Below are positions 8,014-17,622 of a stretch of DNA of 64,000 nt, one piece after another. A model generated the notes under the pieces. The model was given only the letters and a program-made list of their open reading frames with translations. It was not told the DNA's origin and searched no databases. The stretch's first letter is position 1, and every line of letters starts with the position of its first letter. The stretch comes from Burkholderia pyrrocinia (GTDB lineage Bacteria; Pseudomonadota; Gammaproteobacteria; Burkholderiales; Burkholderiaceae), in the NCBI RefSeq assembly GCF_003330765.1, contig NZ_CP024902.1, positions 1,488,001 through 1,552,000 on the forward strand, read 5' to 3'. The translations under genes were made by a program, and so were the position numbers.

Positions 8014-10356
8014 ATGAAGCCGGCCGCGTCGCTGTTCGTCCTGTCGGTCGCCATGGCCGGCGCTTTCCACGCGGCCGCGCTGTCGGCCGCGCCGATGCCG
8101 GCGGTGCCGGCGGCCGCTTCGGTGTCCGACGCCGGCGCCGGTCGTGCCGCCGCGCCCGGCGCGGCGTCGGCCCCGGTGCTCGTGGCCGCGCCGACGGCGG
8201 CCAGCGCGCCGGCCGCCGGTCTGCCGGCGACGACGGTGCGGTTGCCGTTCGCGTCGCTCGGCGCGTTCGATCCGCTGCGCCTGCGCGGCGCCGATGACGT
8301 GCGTACGATCAACGCGGGCGTGCGGCTCGATCGCGTGGTCACGGGCGCGCGGCTGCGCCTGACCTACGCGTATTCGCCGTCGCTGGTGTTCCCGCTGTCG
8401 CACCTGAAGGTGTCGGTGAACGGCGAGGTCATCGCGACCGTCCCGTTCGACGCCGCGCGCGCGGGCCGCACGGTCACGCAGGACATCCCGATCGATCCGC
8501 GCTACTTCTCGGATTTCAACCAGATCGGCCTGCGCCTGATCGCGCACTACACGCTCGATCATTGCGAGGATCCGTCGAACTCGGCGCTGTGGGCCGACGT
8601 GAGCCCGACGAGCGAGCTGATCCTCGACGAATCGCCGGTCCGCCTGCCGAACGATCTCGCGCTGCTGCCCGCGCCGTTCTTCGACCGGCGCGACAACGGC
8701 CGCGTGCGGCTGCCGTTCGTGCTGCCGGCGTCGCCCGATTCGGCGACGCTGCGCAGCGCGGGCGTGCTCGCGTCGTGGTTCGGCGCGCTGGCCGACTACC
8801 GGCATGCGCGTTTCCCGGTGTCGTCCGGACTTCCGACCGACGACCAGGCGGTGGTGGTCGGCACGGCCGCGACGCTGCCGGCCGGCCTGGCGCTGCCGTC
8901 GGTCAACGGCCCGCTGCTCGCGATCGCCGACAACCCGGCCGCGCCGGGGCGCAAGCTGCTCGTCGCCACGGGCCGCACGGCGGCCGAGGTCGACGACGCG
9001 GTCGCGACGCTCGTGCTCGGCCGCGCAGCGCTGTCGGGGCCGGCGGCGACGGTCGCGCACGTCGATCTCGGCGCGCCGCGCAAGCCTTACGACGCGCCGC
9101 GCTGGCTGCCCGTGAACCGGCCGATCGCGTTCCGCGAGCTTGTGTCCGATCTGCGCGAGCTGGAAGTGCGCGGCACGACGCCCGACCCGATCCGCCTGAA
9201 CCTGCGCGTGCCGTCCGATCTCCATTCATGGAACGGCGCGGGCGTGCCGATCACGCTGCGCTACCGCTACACGGCGCCGACCGTGCAGGACAACTCGACG
9301 CTCGCCGTCGAGATCAACGAACAACTCGTGAAGTCGTACCGGCTCGGGCCGGCCCACGCCGAGGACGCGCACGGCCGCATGCAGTTGCCGCTGCTGTCGG
9401 TGCCGGAAGGGCGCGTGACGAGCGACGTCGACATTCCGGCGTTCCGCGTCGGCAGCGGCAACCAGCTGCAGTTCCGCTTCACGCTCGACTCGCAGAAGAC
9501 GGGCCTCTGCTCGAGCACGGCCAGCGAGCCGCAGCGGGCGGCGATCGATCCCGATTCGACGATCGATTTCTCGCACTTCGTCCATTACGCACAACTGCCG
9601 AACCTCGCGTTTTTCGCGAACAGCGGCTTTCCGTTCACGCGGTTCGCCGACCTGTCGCAGACGGCCGTCGTGATGCCCGACCGGCCGTCGCCGCAGGAAC
9701 TCGAAGCCTACCTGACGATGCTCGGCCACATGGGCGAATGGACCGGTTTCCCGGCACTGCGCGTGCAGGTCGCGCGGCCCGGCGACGTCGCCGCGCTGTC
9801 GGGCAGCAAGGATCTGCTCGTGATCGACGGCTCGCCCACGTCGCCGCTGCTCGCACACTGGCGCTCGGCGCTGCCGCTCGTGATCGGCGAGCAGGGCGGT
9901 GCGGGCGGTGACGGCGCGACGCGCGTCGCGTTCACGGTGAAGGAGCGCTGGCGCAACGGCGTCGGCCTGGCCGACGGCGGCGCGCATATCGAGCAGACGG
10001 GCCCGCTCGCGGCGCTCGCCGGTTTCGAGCTGCCGGGCAGCCGCGGCCGCAGCGTGGTTGCGCTGACGGCGACCGACCAGCCGCGCCTCGGCGATCTGCT
10101 CAACGTGTTCGAGAACCCCGGCCTCGTGTCGCAGCTGCAGGGCGACCTCGCGCTGGTGCGGCCGGGGCAGGTCGACAGCCTGCGCGTCGGCGAACCTTAC
10201 GTGGTCGGCTTCGTGCCGTGGTATGCCCGCGTGTGGACGCAGGCGGCGCGGCATCCGGTCGTGCTCGGCGCGGTCGGCGTCGTCGCGGGGCTGCTGCTCG
10301 CGCTCGGCGTGTTCAGCGTGCTGCAGAGAATCGCCGCGCGTCGACGGGGGATGTAA
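8014..10356 (+). CDS. bcsB: Cellulose synthase periplasmic subunit BcsB
   Basis: Periplasmic membrane-anchored subunit of the cellulose synthase (780 residues). It contacts BcsA and guides the nascent glucan through the periplasm. A cleavable-looking signal segment occupies residues 1-27, followed by the long carbohydrate-binding/flavodoxin-like repeated body and a single C-terminal membrane helix (about residues 746-770) that packs on BcsA. It opens the operon, whereas in most bacteria bcsB directly follows bcsA; here bcsA lies about 8 kb downstream. The next gene begins 3 bp after the stop. Confidence 0.95.
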   Translation: MKPAASLFVLSVAMAGAFHAAALSAAPMPAVPAAASVSDAGAGRAAAPGAASAPVLVAAPTAASAPAAGLPATTVRLPFASLGAFDPLRLRGADDVRTINAGVRLDRVVTGARLRLTYAYSPSLVFPLSHLKVSVNGEVIATVPFDAARAGRTVTQDIPIDPRYFSDFNQIGLRLIAHYTLDHCEDPSNSALWADVSPTSELILDESPVRLPNDLALLPAPFFDRRDNGRVRLPFVLPASPDSATLRSAGVLASWFGALADYRHARFPVSSGLPTDDQAVVVGTAATLPAGLALPSVNGPLLAIADNPAAPGRKLLVATGRTAAEVDDAVATLVLGRAALSGPAATVAHVDLGAPRKPYDAPRWLPVNRPIAFRELVSDLRELEVRGTTPDPIRLNLRVPSDLHSWNGAGVPITLRYRYTAPTVQDNSTLAVEINEQLVKSYRLGPAHAEDAHGRMQLPLLSVPEGRVTSDVDIPAFRVGSGNQLQFRFTLDSQKTGLCSSTASEPQRAAIDPDSTIDFSHFVHYAQLPNLAFFANSGFPFTRFADLSQTAVVMPDRPSPQELEAYLTMLGHMGEWTGFPALRVQVARPGDVAALSGSKDLLVIDGSPTSPLLAHWRSALPLVIGEQGGAGGDGATRVAFTVKERWRNGVGLADGGAHIEQTGPLAALAGFELPGSRGRSVVALTATDQPRLGDLLNVFENPGLVSQLQGDLALVRPGQVDSLRVGEPYVVGFVPWYARVWTQAARHPVVLGAVGVVAGLLLALGVFSVLQRIAARRRGM

Positions 10357-10359
10357 CGG

Positions 10360-11580
10360 ATGGCGCGGGCAATGGCGAAGCGACGGGCAACGCAGCCGGC
10401 GCGGCGCGTCGGCGCGGTACTCGCGCTGGCGGTTGCGGTGACGTGTGCGGCGGCCGGCATGGCCGCTCGCGCGCAGGCCGCGGGGGCCGACACGGCCGCC
10501 ATGGGATGCAGCGCGGCGTGGCCGCGCTGGGACACGTTCAAGCGCGATTTCATCTCGGTCGACGGCCGCGTGATCGACGTCGGCTCGGCCGATTCACGCA
10601 CGGTGTCGGAGGGGCAGGCGTATGGGCTTTTCTTCGCGCTGGTCGCGAACGACCGGCGCATGTTCGACACGATCCTCGCATGGACCGAGAACAACCTCGC
10701 GCAGGGCGACCTGAGCACGCATCTGCCGGCGTGGCTCTGGGGCCGCGCGCCGGACGGCGCGTGGCGCGTGCTCGACGCGAACGCGGCGTCGGACGCCGAC
10801 CTGTGGATCGCGTACGCGCTCGTCGAGGCCGGGCGGCTGTGGCACGAGCGCAGCTACACGGCGCGCGGCGCGCTGCTCGCGAAGCGCGTGCTCGACGACG
10901 AGACGGCGACCGTGCCGGGTCTCGGCATCACGCTGCTGCCGGGGCCGACCGGGTTCAAGCTGACCAACGGCCAGTGGCGCGTGAATCCGAGTTATTCGCC
11001 GCCGCAGGTGATCCGCGCGCTCGGCGCACGCCTGCCCGACGACCGGCGCTGGGCCGCGCTGGCCTCCAGCACCGCGCGCGTCCTGCTCGACACGGCGCCG
11101 AAGGGCTTTTCGCCCGACTGGGCGCTGTATCGCGCGGGCGCGGGCTTCGGGCCCGATCCGGAGACGCACGCGGAGAGCGCGTACAACGCGATCCGCGTGT
11201 ATCTGTGGGCCGGCATGCTCGACCGCGCCGATCCGCTCGCCGCACCGTTGCTCGCGCGTTTCGCGCCGTTCGCCGACCACATCGCCGCGCATGGCGCGCC
11301 GCCGGAGAAGGTCGATACGACGACGGGCGTCGCGGGGCCGAACGACGGCAACGGCGGGTTCTCCGCGGCGGCCGTGCCGTTCCTCGACGCGCGCGGCCAG
11401 CGTGCGCTCGCGGATGCGCAGGCGGCCCGCGTCGATACGCTCGCACGCCAGGCTGCACCCGGCTACTACACGAGCGTGCTGACGCTGTTCGGCCTCGGCT
11501 GGCGCGACGGACGCTACCGGTTCGGCGCGGACGGCACGCTCGACGCACGCTGGGGAGGCCGTTCGTGCGCCGCCCGCTGA
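10360..11580 (+). CDS. bcsZ: Periplasmic endo-1,4-beta-glucanase BcsZ (GH8)
   Basis: Secreted glycoside hydrolase family 8 endoglucanase of 406 residues that trims cellulose during export. A long basic, hydrophobic signal peptide (about residues 1-41) precedes the catalytic domain. The probable general acid E84 lies in SEGQAYGLFF, and the conserved segment DANAASDADLWIAYAL is present. The start at 10360 follows bcsB by 3 bp. The last 16 bases overlap the GTG start of bcsC, so the three genes should be co-translated. Length and motifs are normal for the family. Confidence 0.93.
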   Translation: MARAMAKRRATQPARRVGAVLALAVAVTCAAAGMAARAQAAGADTAAMGCSAAWPRWDTFKRDFISVDGRVIDVGSADSRTVSEGQAYGLFFALVANDRRMFDTILAWTENNLAQGDLSTHLPAWLWGRAPDGAWRVLDANAASDADLWIAYALVEAGRLWHERSYTARGALLAKRVLDDETATVPGLGITLLPGPTGFKLTNGQWRVNPSYSPPQVIRALGARLPDDRRWAALASSTARVLLDTAPKGFSPDWALYRAGAGFGPDPETHAESAYNAIRVYLWAGMLDRADPLAAPLLARFAPFADHIAAHGAPPEKVDTTTGVAGPNDGNGGFSAAAVPFLDARGQRALADAQAARVDTLARQAAPGYYTSVLTLFGLGWRDGRYRFGADGTLDARWGGRSCAAR

Positions 11581-14500
11581 AGCGCGCCGTGCCGCGCGTC
11601 GCGGGATTCGCGTGGCTCGCGTCGTCGATGTGCGCGGCGGCGCCGGGCACCGCATCCGGCGCGACGATGCCGAACCCCGCCACGCCGGCGGCGTCCGCTT
11701 CGGCCGATGCGCAGCGCCAGCTCGACACCGCGCGGATGTGGGGCGTCAAGCATCGCGACGACCTCGCGCGCGATGCGCTGCGCAAGGGGTTGCTGATCGC
11801 GCCGGGCGATCCGGAACTGCTTGCCGAGCAGGTCCGCGTGCTGCTGCGGCTCGGCGACGCGAAAGGCGCGCAGGCCGCGCTCGCGCGCTTGCAGGCGCAG
11901 TCGCCGAATGCGCCCGTCACACGGCGGGTGGCCGACGAATACCGCGTCGCGACGAGCGGGCGCGGCGAGATGGCGCAGATCCGCCTGCTCGCGCGCAGCG
12001 GTCGCTCCGACGAGGCGGCCCGGCGGGTCGTCGCGCTGTTTCCGAACGGCGCGCCGTCGGGCGCGCTCGGTGCCGAGTATTACGAGATCGTCGCGAATGC
12101 GCCGGGCGGACGCGAGCAGGCGATCGCCGCGCTGCGCCGCGCGATCGCGGCCGATCCGCAGGACACCAGCGCGGCCATGGCGCTGGCGCGGCTGCTGAAC
12201 CAGCATGGCGACACGCGCGCGGAGGCGAACCGGATCGCATGGTCGCTCGCGAAGCGGGACGACGCCGACCATACGGAAGCGATGTCGTTGTGGCGGCGCG
12301 TGCTGCAGGTGGCCGGCAACGATCCCGCGTATCTCGATGCGCTGCATGCGTATCTCGCGCTCGTGCCGGACGACACCGAATTCCGCGGCCGCGTTGCCGA
12401 ACTGGACAGCCGGCGCGATGCGCAGCGCCGGCTCGAACGCGATCCCGACTACATCGCGCAGCAGCGCGGCCTGCAGGCGCTCGCGCGCGGCGATCTTGCG
12501 GCCGCCGATCCGTTGCTCGAGCGCGCCGCGCGTGCGCGCGCGGACGACGCCGATGCGGTCGGCGGGCTCGGCTTGCTGCGTTTGCGCGAAGGCCGGCACG
12601 ACGACGCACGCGCGCTGTTCGCGCGGGCCGCGACACTCGCGACCGACCAGCGCGGCAAATGGCAGAGCCTCGCCCGCACCGCGCAGTTCTGGGGGCTGCT
12701 CGCGCAAGGCCGCGCGGCCGCCGCCGCGGGCCGGCCGCAGGACGCCGAGCGTGCGGCGCGTGCCGCGCTCGCGATGCAGCCGGGCAGCCCGGACGCGAAG
12801 CTGCAGCTCGCCGATGCGCTGCTCGCGCAGCGTGACTGGACGCGCGCGGAGCCGTTGCTGCGCGAGTTGCTGGCCGCGCGTTCGCCGAGCCTGCCGGCCG
12901 TGCGCGGCGCGGCGATGCTGTATGAAAACACCGGTCGCGCCGACCGGATCGGCCCGCTGCTCGACGCGCTGCAAGGGCGCGTAACGGGCCGCGACGATCG
13001 CCGCGCGCTCGATGGCCTGCGCGCCGACCTGCTCGCGAACCAGGCGCGCGCGCTCGCGGACAAAGGCGAACGCGGGCCCGCCGCGCAGCGCTACGAAGCG
13101 GCCGTGCGAGCGGCGCCCGACGCGCCGTGGACGCGCTTCGCGCTCGCGCGCCTGTATCGCGACATGGGGCTGCCGCAGCTCGGCCGCACGGTGATGGACG
13201 AAGGGCTCGCGCAAAGCGATGCGCCCGAGATGCGCTATGCGACCGCGCTGTACCGCAATTCGCTCGACGATGTCGCGGGCGCGCAGGCCGCGCTCGCGCC
13301 CGTCGACGACGCGCGCCGGTCGGACGGGATGCGCGCGCTGGCGCGCAAGCTCGACGCCGAAAGCACGCTGGCCGACGCGCGCGGCGCGCTCGGGCGCGGC
13401 GACCGCGCGGCATTTGCCGCCTCGCTTGCGCATGCGCAGGCAAGTGCGCCGGACGATCCCGACATGCTCGCCGCGATCGGCGCGCAGTGGATCGACGCGG
13501 GCGAACCCGATCGCGGCCTTGCGCCGTTGCGCGACTGGATCGCCGCGCATCCGCGCGAAGCCGATGCGGACGTGCGGCTGCGCTACGGCGACCTGCTCGG
13601 CCGCGCCGGGCGCGACGACGCGCTCGCCGCCTGGCTCGACGCGCTGCGCCGCGAACCGTCGCTGACGCCCGCGCAGACGGCGAGGATCGAGGACCAGTCG
13701 CTGCGGCTCGTGTTGCGGCAGACGGACGATGCGATCGCGCGGCAGGACTACGCGCAGGCGCGCACGCTGCTCGATCGCGCGAGCCCGGCCGGCCGCGCGG
13801 ACAAGCGCCATGCGCTCGAACTGGCCGATCTCGAACGCGCGCAGGGGCATTACGGCGCGGCGCGCGATGCACTCGCGCCGGTCGTCGCGCGCACGCCAGA
13901 CGATGCCGATACGCAGCTCGCGCTGGCGCGCATCGACGAGGACAGCGGCAACCGTGCCGCTGCGCTCGCGCGCGTGCAGGCGGTGCTCGCACGCACGCCG
14001 GACGACGACGTCGACACGCAACTGTCGGCCGTGCGCCGCCTGAACGCGCTGCGCCGTCCGGACGAAGCCGCGCAGCTGACCGGCCGGCTGCACGCCGCGT
14101 ATCCGGCGCGCGCGGACGTGACGGTCGCGACGGGGCGCGTGGCCGAGGCACAGGGCCGCTATGACGACGCGGCGTCGCTGTACCGGCTGTCGCAGTCGCA
14201 GGAACGCGCGACGGGCGTCACTCCTGGCCGCGACGGCTTGACGCCCGCACAGGCCGCGTTCGCGGATCTCGAACAGCGACGCGACCCCGAGATCGAGACC
14301 GGCTGGATGCCCGCGTACAAGTCGGGCGACGCAGGCGTGTCCTCGTATCGCGCGCAGCAGGTGCCGGTCTACATGCAGTTGCCGGTGCGCTACGACGGGC
14401 ACGCGTTCCTGCAGGTCGACACCGTGCATCTGGATGCAGGCACGCTCGACACGACGGACAAGACGTCGTACACGCTCAACACGTTCGGGTTCTATCCGGC

Positions 14501-15434
14501 GCTGAACGCGCCGGCCGCGAACCCGCCGGGCTCGCTGCGCCAGTCGGCGACGGGCGTCGCGGTCGGTGCCGGCTACAAGACCGACGCGTGGCGCTTCGAT
14601 GTCGGCACGTCGCCGCTCGGCTTTCCGGTGCAGTACGTCGTCGGCGGCGTGCGCTACCGGTTCGACGCGGGCCCCGCGAGCTTCACGGTGAATGCGTCGC
14701 GGCGGCCGGAGACGAGCAGCGTGCTGTCGTACGCGGGCTTTCGCGATCCGTGGACCGGCGCGGTATGGGGTGGCGTGCGCCGCGATGGCGTGAACCTGCG
14801 CGCATCGGTCGACCTCGGCCGCGCTAACCTGTTCGCGGAACTCGGCGCAGGCGTGCTGTCCGGCCGCAACGTCGAGCGCAACGCGGAAGTCACGCTGCGC
14901 ACGGGGTTCACGATGCCCGTGTACGAGCGTGCGACGATGCGCGTGAGCACGGGCCTCGTCGGCAGCGCGTGGCACTACGCGCAGAACCTGCGCTACTACA
15001 CGTACGGGCAGGGCGGCTACTACAGCCCGCAGCGCTACCTGTCGCTCGGCGTACCGATCGAGTGGGCCGGGCGTGTCGATGCGCTGTCGTGGGACCTGAC
15101 CGTGACGGGCGGCATTTCGAACAGCTACGAGCGCGATACGCCGTATTTCCCGCTCGGCGTGCCGGGTTCGGGGCTGAAGTCGGCCGATACGCTCGCCGGG
15201 CTCGCGTACGGCGGCAGCTCGACGCGCGGCGTGTCGTTCTCGTACGGCGTCAACGGAATCGTCGAGTACCGCGTGAACCCGCACCTGAGCGTCGGCGCGC
15301 AGTTGCATGTCGACCGGTCGCACGACTATGCGCCGAGTTCGGCGCTCGTGTACCTGCGCTATGCGTTCGACGCGCGCGCGCAGCGCAACTGGCTCGTCAC
15401 GCCGACGCCCGTGCGGCTTTATTCGGATTACTAG
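11565..15434 (+). CDS. bcsC: Cellulose export protein BcsC (TPR scaffold plus outer-membrane barrel)
   Basis: Outer-membrane cellulose exporter of 1289 residues. After a signal peptide (about 1-31) comes a long alanine-rich array of tetratricopeptide repeats to roughly residue 900, which spans the periplasm. The C-terminal BcsC barrel domain occupies about 940-1289. The start is the GTG at 11565, which has a strong GGAGG at 11553-11557 and overlaps the bcsZ stop; no better in-frame ATG lies nearby. The protein is within the family's length range. The dense GC content of the repeats opens long spurious frames on the other strand. Confidence 0.93.
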   Translation: MRRPLKRAVPRVAGFAWLASSMCAAAPGTASGATMPNPATPAASASADAQRQLDTARMWGVKHRDDLARDALRKGLLIAPGDPELLAEQVRVLLRLGDAKGAQAALARLQAQSPNAPVTRRVADEYRVATSGRGEMAQIRLLARSGRSDEAARRVVALFPNGAPSGALGAEYYEIVANAPGGREQAIAALRRAIAADPQDTSAAMALARLLNQHGDTRAEANRIAWSLAKRDDADHTEAMSLWRRVLQVAGNDPAYLDALHAYLALVPDDTEFRGRVAELDSRRDAQRRLERDPDYIAQQRGLQALARGDLAAADPLLERAARARADDADAVGGLGLLRLREGRHDDARALFARAATLATDQRGKWQSLARTAQFWGLLAQGRAAAAAGRPQDAERAARAALAMQPGSPDAKLQLADALLAQRDWTRAEPLLRELLAARSPSLPAVRGAAMLYENTGRADRIGPLLDALQGRVTGRDDRRALDGLRADLLANQARALADKGERGPAAQRYEAAVRAAPDAPWTRFALARLYRDMGLPQLGRTVMDEGLAQSDAPEMRYATALYRNSLDDVAGAQAALAPVDDARRSDGMRALARKLDAESTLADARGALGRGDRAAFAASLAHAQASAPDDPDMLAAIGAQWIDAGEPDRGLAPLRDWIAAHPREADADVRLRYGDLLGRAGRDDALAAWLDALRREPSLTPAQTARIEDQSLRLVLRQTDDAIARQDYAQARTLLDRASPAGRADKRHALELADLERAQGHYGAARDALAPVVARTPDDADTQLALARIDEDSGNRAAALARVQAVLARTPDDDVDTQLSAVRRLNALRRPDEAAQLTGRLHAAYPARADVTVATGRVAEAQGRYDDAASLYRLSQSQERATGVTPGRDGLTPAQAAFADLEQRRDPEIETGWMPAYKSGDAGVSSYRAQQVPVYMQLPVRYDGHAFLQVDTVHLDAGTLDTTDKTSYTLNTFGFYPALNAPAANPPGSLRQSATGVAVGAGYKTDAWRFDVGTSPLGFPVQYVVGGVRYRFDAGPASFTVNASRRPETSSVLSYAGFRDPWTGAVWGGVRRDGVNLRASVDLGRANLFAELGAGVLSGRNVERNAEVTLRTGFTMPVYERATMRVSTGLVGSAWHYAQNLRYYTYGQGGYYSPQRYLSLGVPIEWAGRVDALSWDLTVTGGISNSYERDTPYFPLGVPGSGLKSADTLAGLAYGGSSTRGVSFSYGVNGIVEYRVNPHLSVGAQLHVDRSHDYAPSSALVYLRYAFDARAQRNWLVTPTPVRLYSDY

Positions 15435-15435
15435 A

Positions 15436-15467
15436 GGAAGGTCGTGAATAGGGGAAGGTCGTGAATA
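15436..15467 (+). repeat. Tandem duplication of a ribosome binding site plus GTG start before bcsE
   Basis: The 15-mer GGAAGGTCGTGAATA occurs at 15436-15450 and again at 15453-15467, offset 17 bp. The second copy carries the bcsE GTG start at 15461. The first copy starts a six-codon frame (GTG at 15444) that stops at TGA 15462-15464, overlapping the bcsE start as GTGA. The result is a possible minimal leader peptide coupled to bcsE translation. Confidence 0.75.
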
Positions 15468-17416
15468 CCGAAATCGATGCCACCCGTCCCGCGCTCGGCG
15501 CCGCCGGCCTGCTGGGCCGCCTGCGCGCGCTGCTGCGCGCGGGGCCGGCCGGCGGCCGCGTCGGCACGCTGAGCCGGCTCGCGATCGACGGCTTGCCCGA
15601 CGCTTGGACGCAACTGGAGGCCGGCGGCCTGTACGCGATCTACGCGGCCGGCGGCACGCCGGCGTGCGACGCGCTCGTGTGGGAGAGCGCGCGGCAGGCG
15701 CGCACGCGCAACGTGACAGTCGTGCTCGCACGCGATGCGGCACGCGTCGCCGAACACCTGCAGGCGCGCGGCTTCGCGGGCGGCGCGCAGCCGGCCGGCT
15801 GGCCGCGCAACCTGAACGTGCTGGCGATGCCGACGGCGGCCGAGCCGGCCGGCAGCGACGGTGCGACCGACGACGCACCGCGTCGCGCGGCGCCGGGCCC
15901 GTTCGCGCGGCTGACCGGCGGCTTGCGCGCGCTGAAGCGCTACGGCTTTCGCGCGCGCTCGCTGTATTTCGTCGAAGGCGCGCAGCGCTGGTTCAGCTGG
16001 GACGACCCGGTCGCGCTCGCCGAAGAAGCACACGCACTCGCCGACTGGTGCCGCACGCGCCGGATCGCGCTCGTGCTGCTGCTCGACCCCGAAGCGGCCG
16101 GTGCGGGCACCGATGCGCGCACCGACGATGCGCCGCTCGTGCGCGACGCGGATCGCACGCCGCGCAGCGGTTTCCACGGCGTCTGCTCGGGCGTCGCGCA
16201 GATGCAGCGCACCCACGGCGAGCTATTGTGGATCGTCGAATTCTGGCGCGCGGGCGACACGCTCGCGGCCGGCGAGGTGCGGCCGCTGCGCTTTGCGCCG
16301 GGCGGCCGGCTGTCGGCGAGCGTCGATGGCGGCGCGACCGAGCCGGCGCGCCGCATGAAGCTCGCGAGCGACGAGGATCGGGTTGTCGTCAGCCGCGCGG
16401 TGCTCGACGGCGCGAACCGCGTGCCCGGCGAATGGGAAGTCGTCGACGACAATGCGGCCGTCGTCGCAGCCTGCGCGCATGCGCAGGCCGCGACCGCGGT
16501 GCTCGTGTTCCGCTCGCATGCGCAGCTCGAAGCGTTGTGCGCGGACGTGCACGCGCTGCGCCGGCAGTGCGGCGGCGCGCTGAAGATCGCCATCGTCGAG
16601 CGCGACGAGGTGCTGCGCCAGCAATTCGAGATGCTGTTGCTGAGCGTCGGTGCGAACCGCGTCGTCGCGCGCGACCTGCCGGTGTCGCGGATGCAGGCCG
16701 CCGTGCACGCGCTGCGCGGCCAGCTCTATGCGCGGCCCGTCGCGGCCGACTATCGCGCGGCGCTCGCGGCCGCGCTCGGCGATTCGGTGCTCGGTTATCT
16801 GCCGGTCGGCGCGTTCTGCCTGCGGATTCGCGCGGTGCTCGATCGCGGCGCCGTGCTCGCGCTGCCGCACACGCTCGCGAAGATCGCGCTGCTGCCGGGC
16901 GTGTCGCACGTCGACGCGCTGCGGCATTGCCGGCCGCGCCGCGCGGGCGACGTCGTGACGGCCGATGCCGCGCACCTGTACGTGTTCCTGTTCGCATGCG
17001 AGCCGGTCGACGCCGACGACGCGCTCGCACGGATCTTCGACGTGCCGGTCGACACGCTGTCCGACCGCGTCGTGTGCCTCGGGCAGGGCAGCATCGACAC
17101 GGAGCTCGATGCGCTGAAGGCCGAGAACCGGCGCGCGCCGATCGCCGACTACAGCGACCTGTTCTCGGCCACGCCGCCGGCGGGCGCGGCGCGCGCACCG
17201 CTCGCGCGCGCCGATCTCGGCGAGGCGTTGCCCGAAGCGAGCAAAGTGAGCGGTGCGATCGATGCGATCGATACGATCGTCGCGCTCGAGGCGATCGGTG
17301 CGACGCCGGCGGCCATGGCCGCCGACGCATTGGCGTCGGAACCCGTCATTCCCGCCGCCCGCAAGCGCGGCGCCATCCGCAGCGCGATGCCGCTGCGCAA
17401 GCCGGAGGACGCATGA
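15461..17416 (+). CDS. bcsE: Cellulose biosynthesis c-di-GMP receptor BcsE
   Basis: Cytosolic c-di-GMP-binding regulator of cellulose synthesis, 651 residues. The C-terminal GIL domain (degenerate receiver/GGDEF-like fold, about residues 340-560) contains the RxGD motif R494-A-G-D497 in CRPRRAGDVVT, matching the c-di-GMP site known in enterobacterial BcsE. In E. coli BcsE, BcsF and BcsG act together, and bcsF- and bcsG-like genes follow here. The start is GTG at 15461, inside the second copy of a duplicated ribosome-binding segment. The stop overlaps the next start (ATGA at 17413-17416). About 80 poorly conserved residues form the C-terminal tail. Confidence 0.9.
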   Translation: MNTEIDATRPALGAAGLLGRLRALLRAGPAGGRVGTLSRLAIDGLPDAWTQLEAGGLYAIYAAGGTPACDALVWESARQARTRNVTVVLARDAARVAEHLQARGFAGGAQPAGWPRNLNVLAMPTAAEPAGSDGATDDAPRRAAPGPFARLTGGLRALKRYGFRARSLYFVEGAQRWFSWDDPVALAEEAHALADWCRTRRIALVLLLDPEAAGAGTDARTDDAPLVRDADRTPRSGFHGVCSGVAQMQRTHGELLWIVEFWRAGDTLAAGEVRPLRFAPGGRLSASVDGGATEPARRMKLASDEDRVVVSRAVLDGANRVPGEWEVVDDNAAVVAACAHAQAATAVLVFRSHAQLEALCADVHALRRQCGGALKIAIVERDEVLRQQFEMLLLSVGANRVVARDLPVSRMQAAVHALRGQLYARPVAADYRAALAAALGDSVLGYLPVGAFCLRIRAVLDRGAVLALPHTLAKIALLPGVSHVDALRHCRPRRAGDVVTADAAHLYVFLFACEPVDADDALARIFDVPVDTLSDRVVCLGQGSIDTELDALKAENRRAPIADYSDLFSATPPAGAARAPLARADLGEALPEASKVSGAIDAIDTIVALEAIGATPAAMAADALASEPVIPAARKRGAIRSAMPLRKPEDA

Positions 17417-17622
17417 TCATCGACCTCGTCATCGGTTTCGTCGTCGGCATCGCGATCGCGGTGCCGGTCTGGATCGTCGCGCAGCACCTCGGCATCGGCC
17501 GCGGCTTTCATGCGCCGCGCGGAATCGATCGGCACGATGCGGTGCCGTGCGAACTCGTGCCGGTCGCGCTGCGCGGGCGCTTGCTGCCCGATGCCGACCG
17601 CAGCGGCGAGGCGGCGCGATGA
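17413..17622 (+). CDS. Small single-pass membrane protein, BcsF-like
   Basis: A 69-residue protein with one N-terminal membrane helix (residues 4-26) and a basic cytosolic tail. Size, topology and position between bcsE and the rest of the operon match BcsF, the small inner-membrane partner that recruits BcsE and BcsG in E. coli. Sequence identity with BcsF is too weak to claim by eye, so the symbol is left blank. Both ends overlap neighbours by four bases (ATGA), which argues strongly that it is expressed. Confidence 0.7.
   Translation: MIIDLVIGFVVGIAIAVPVWIVAQHLGIGRGFHAPRGIDRHDAVPCELVPVALRGRLLPDADRSGEAAR

Noticed and set aside
11514..15878. Very long open frame on the minus strand (1454 codons) opposite bcsC
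   Set aside because: It runs antisense to the recognisable bcsC gene, and its translation is an arginine-rich low-complexity sequence with no family features. Long antisense frames are expected at this GC content.
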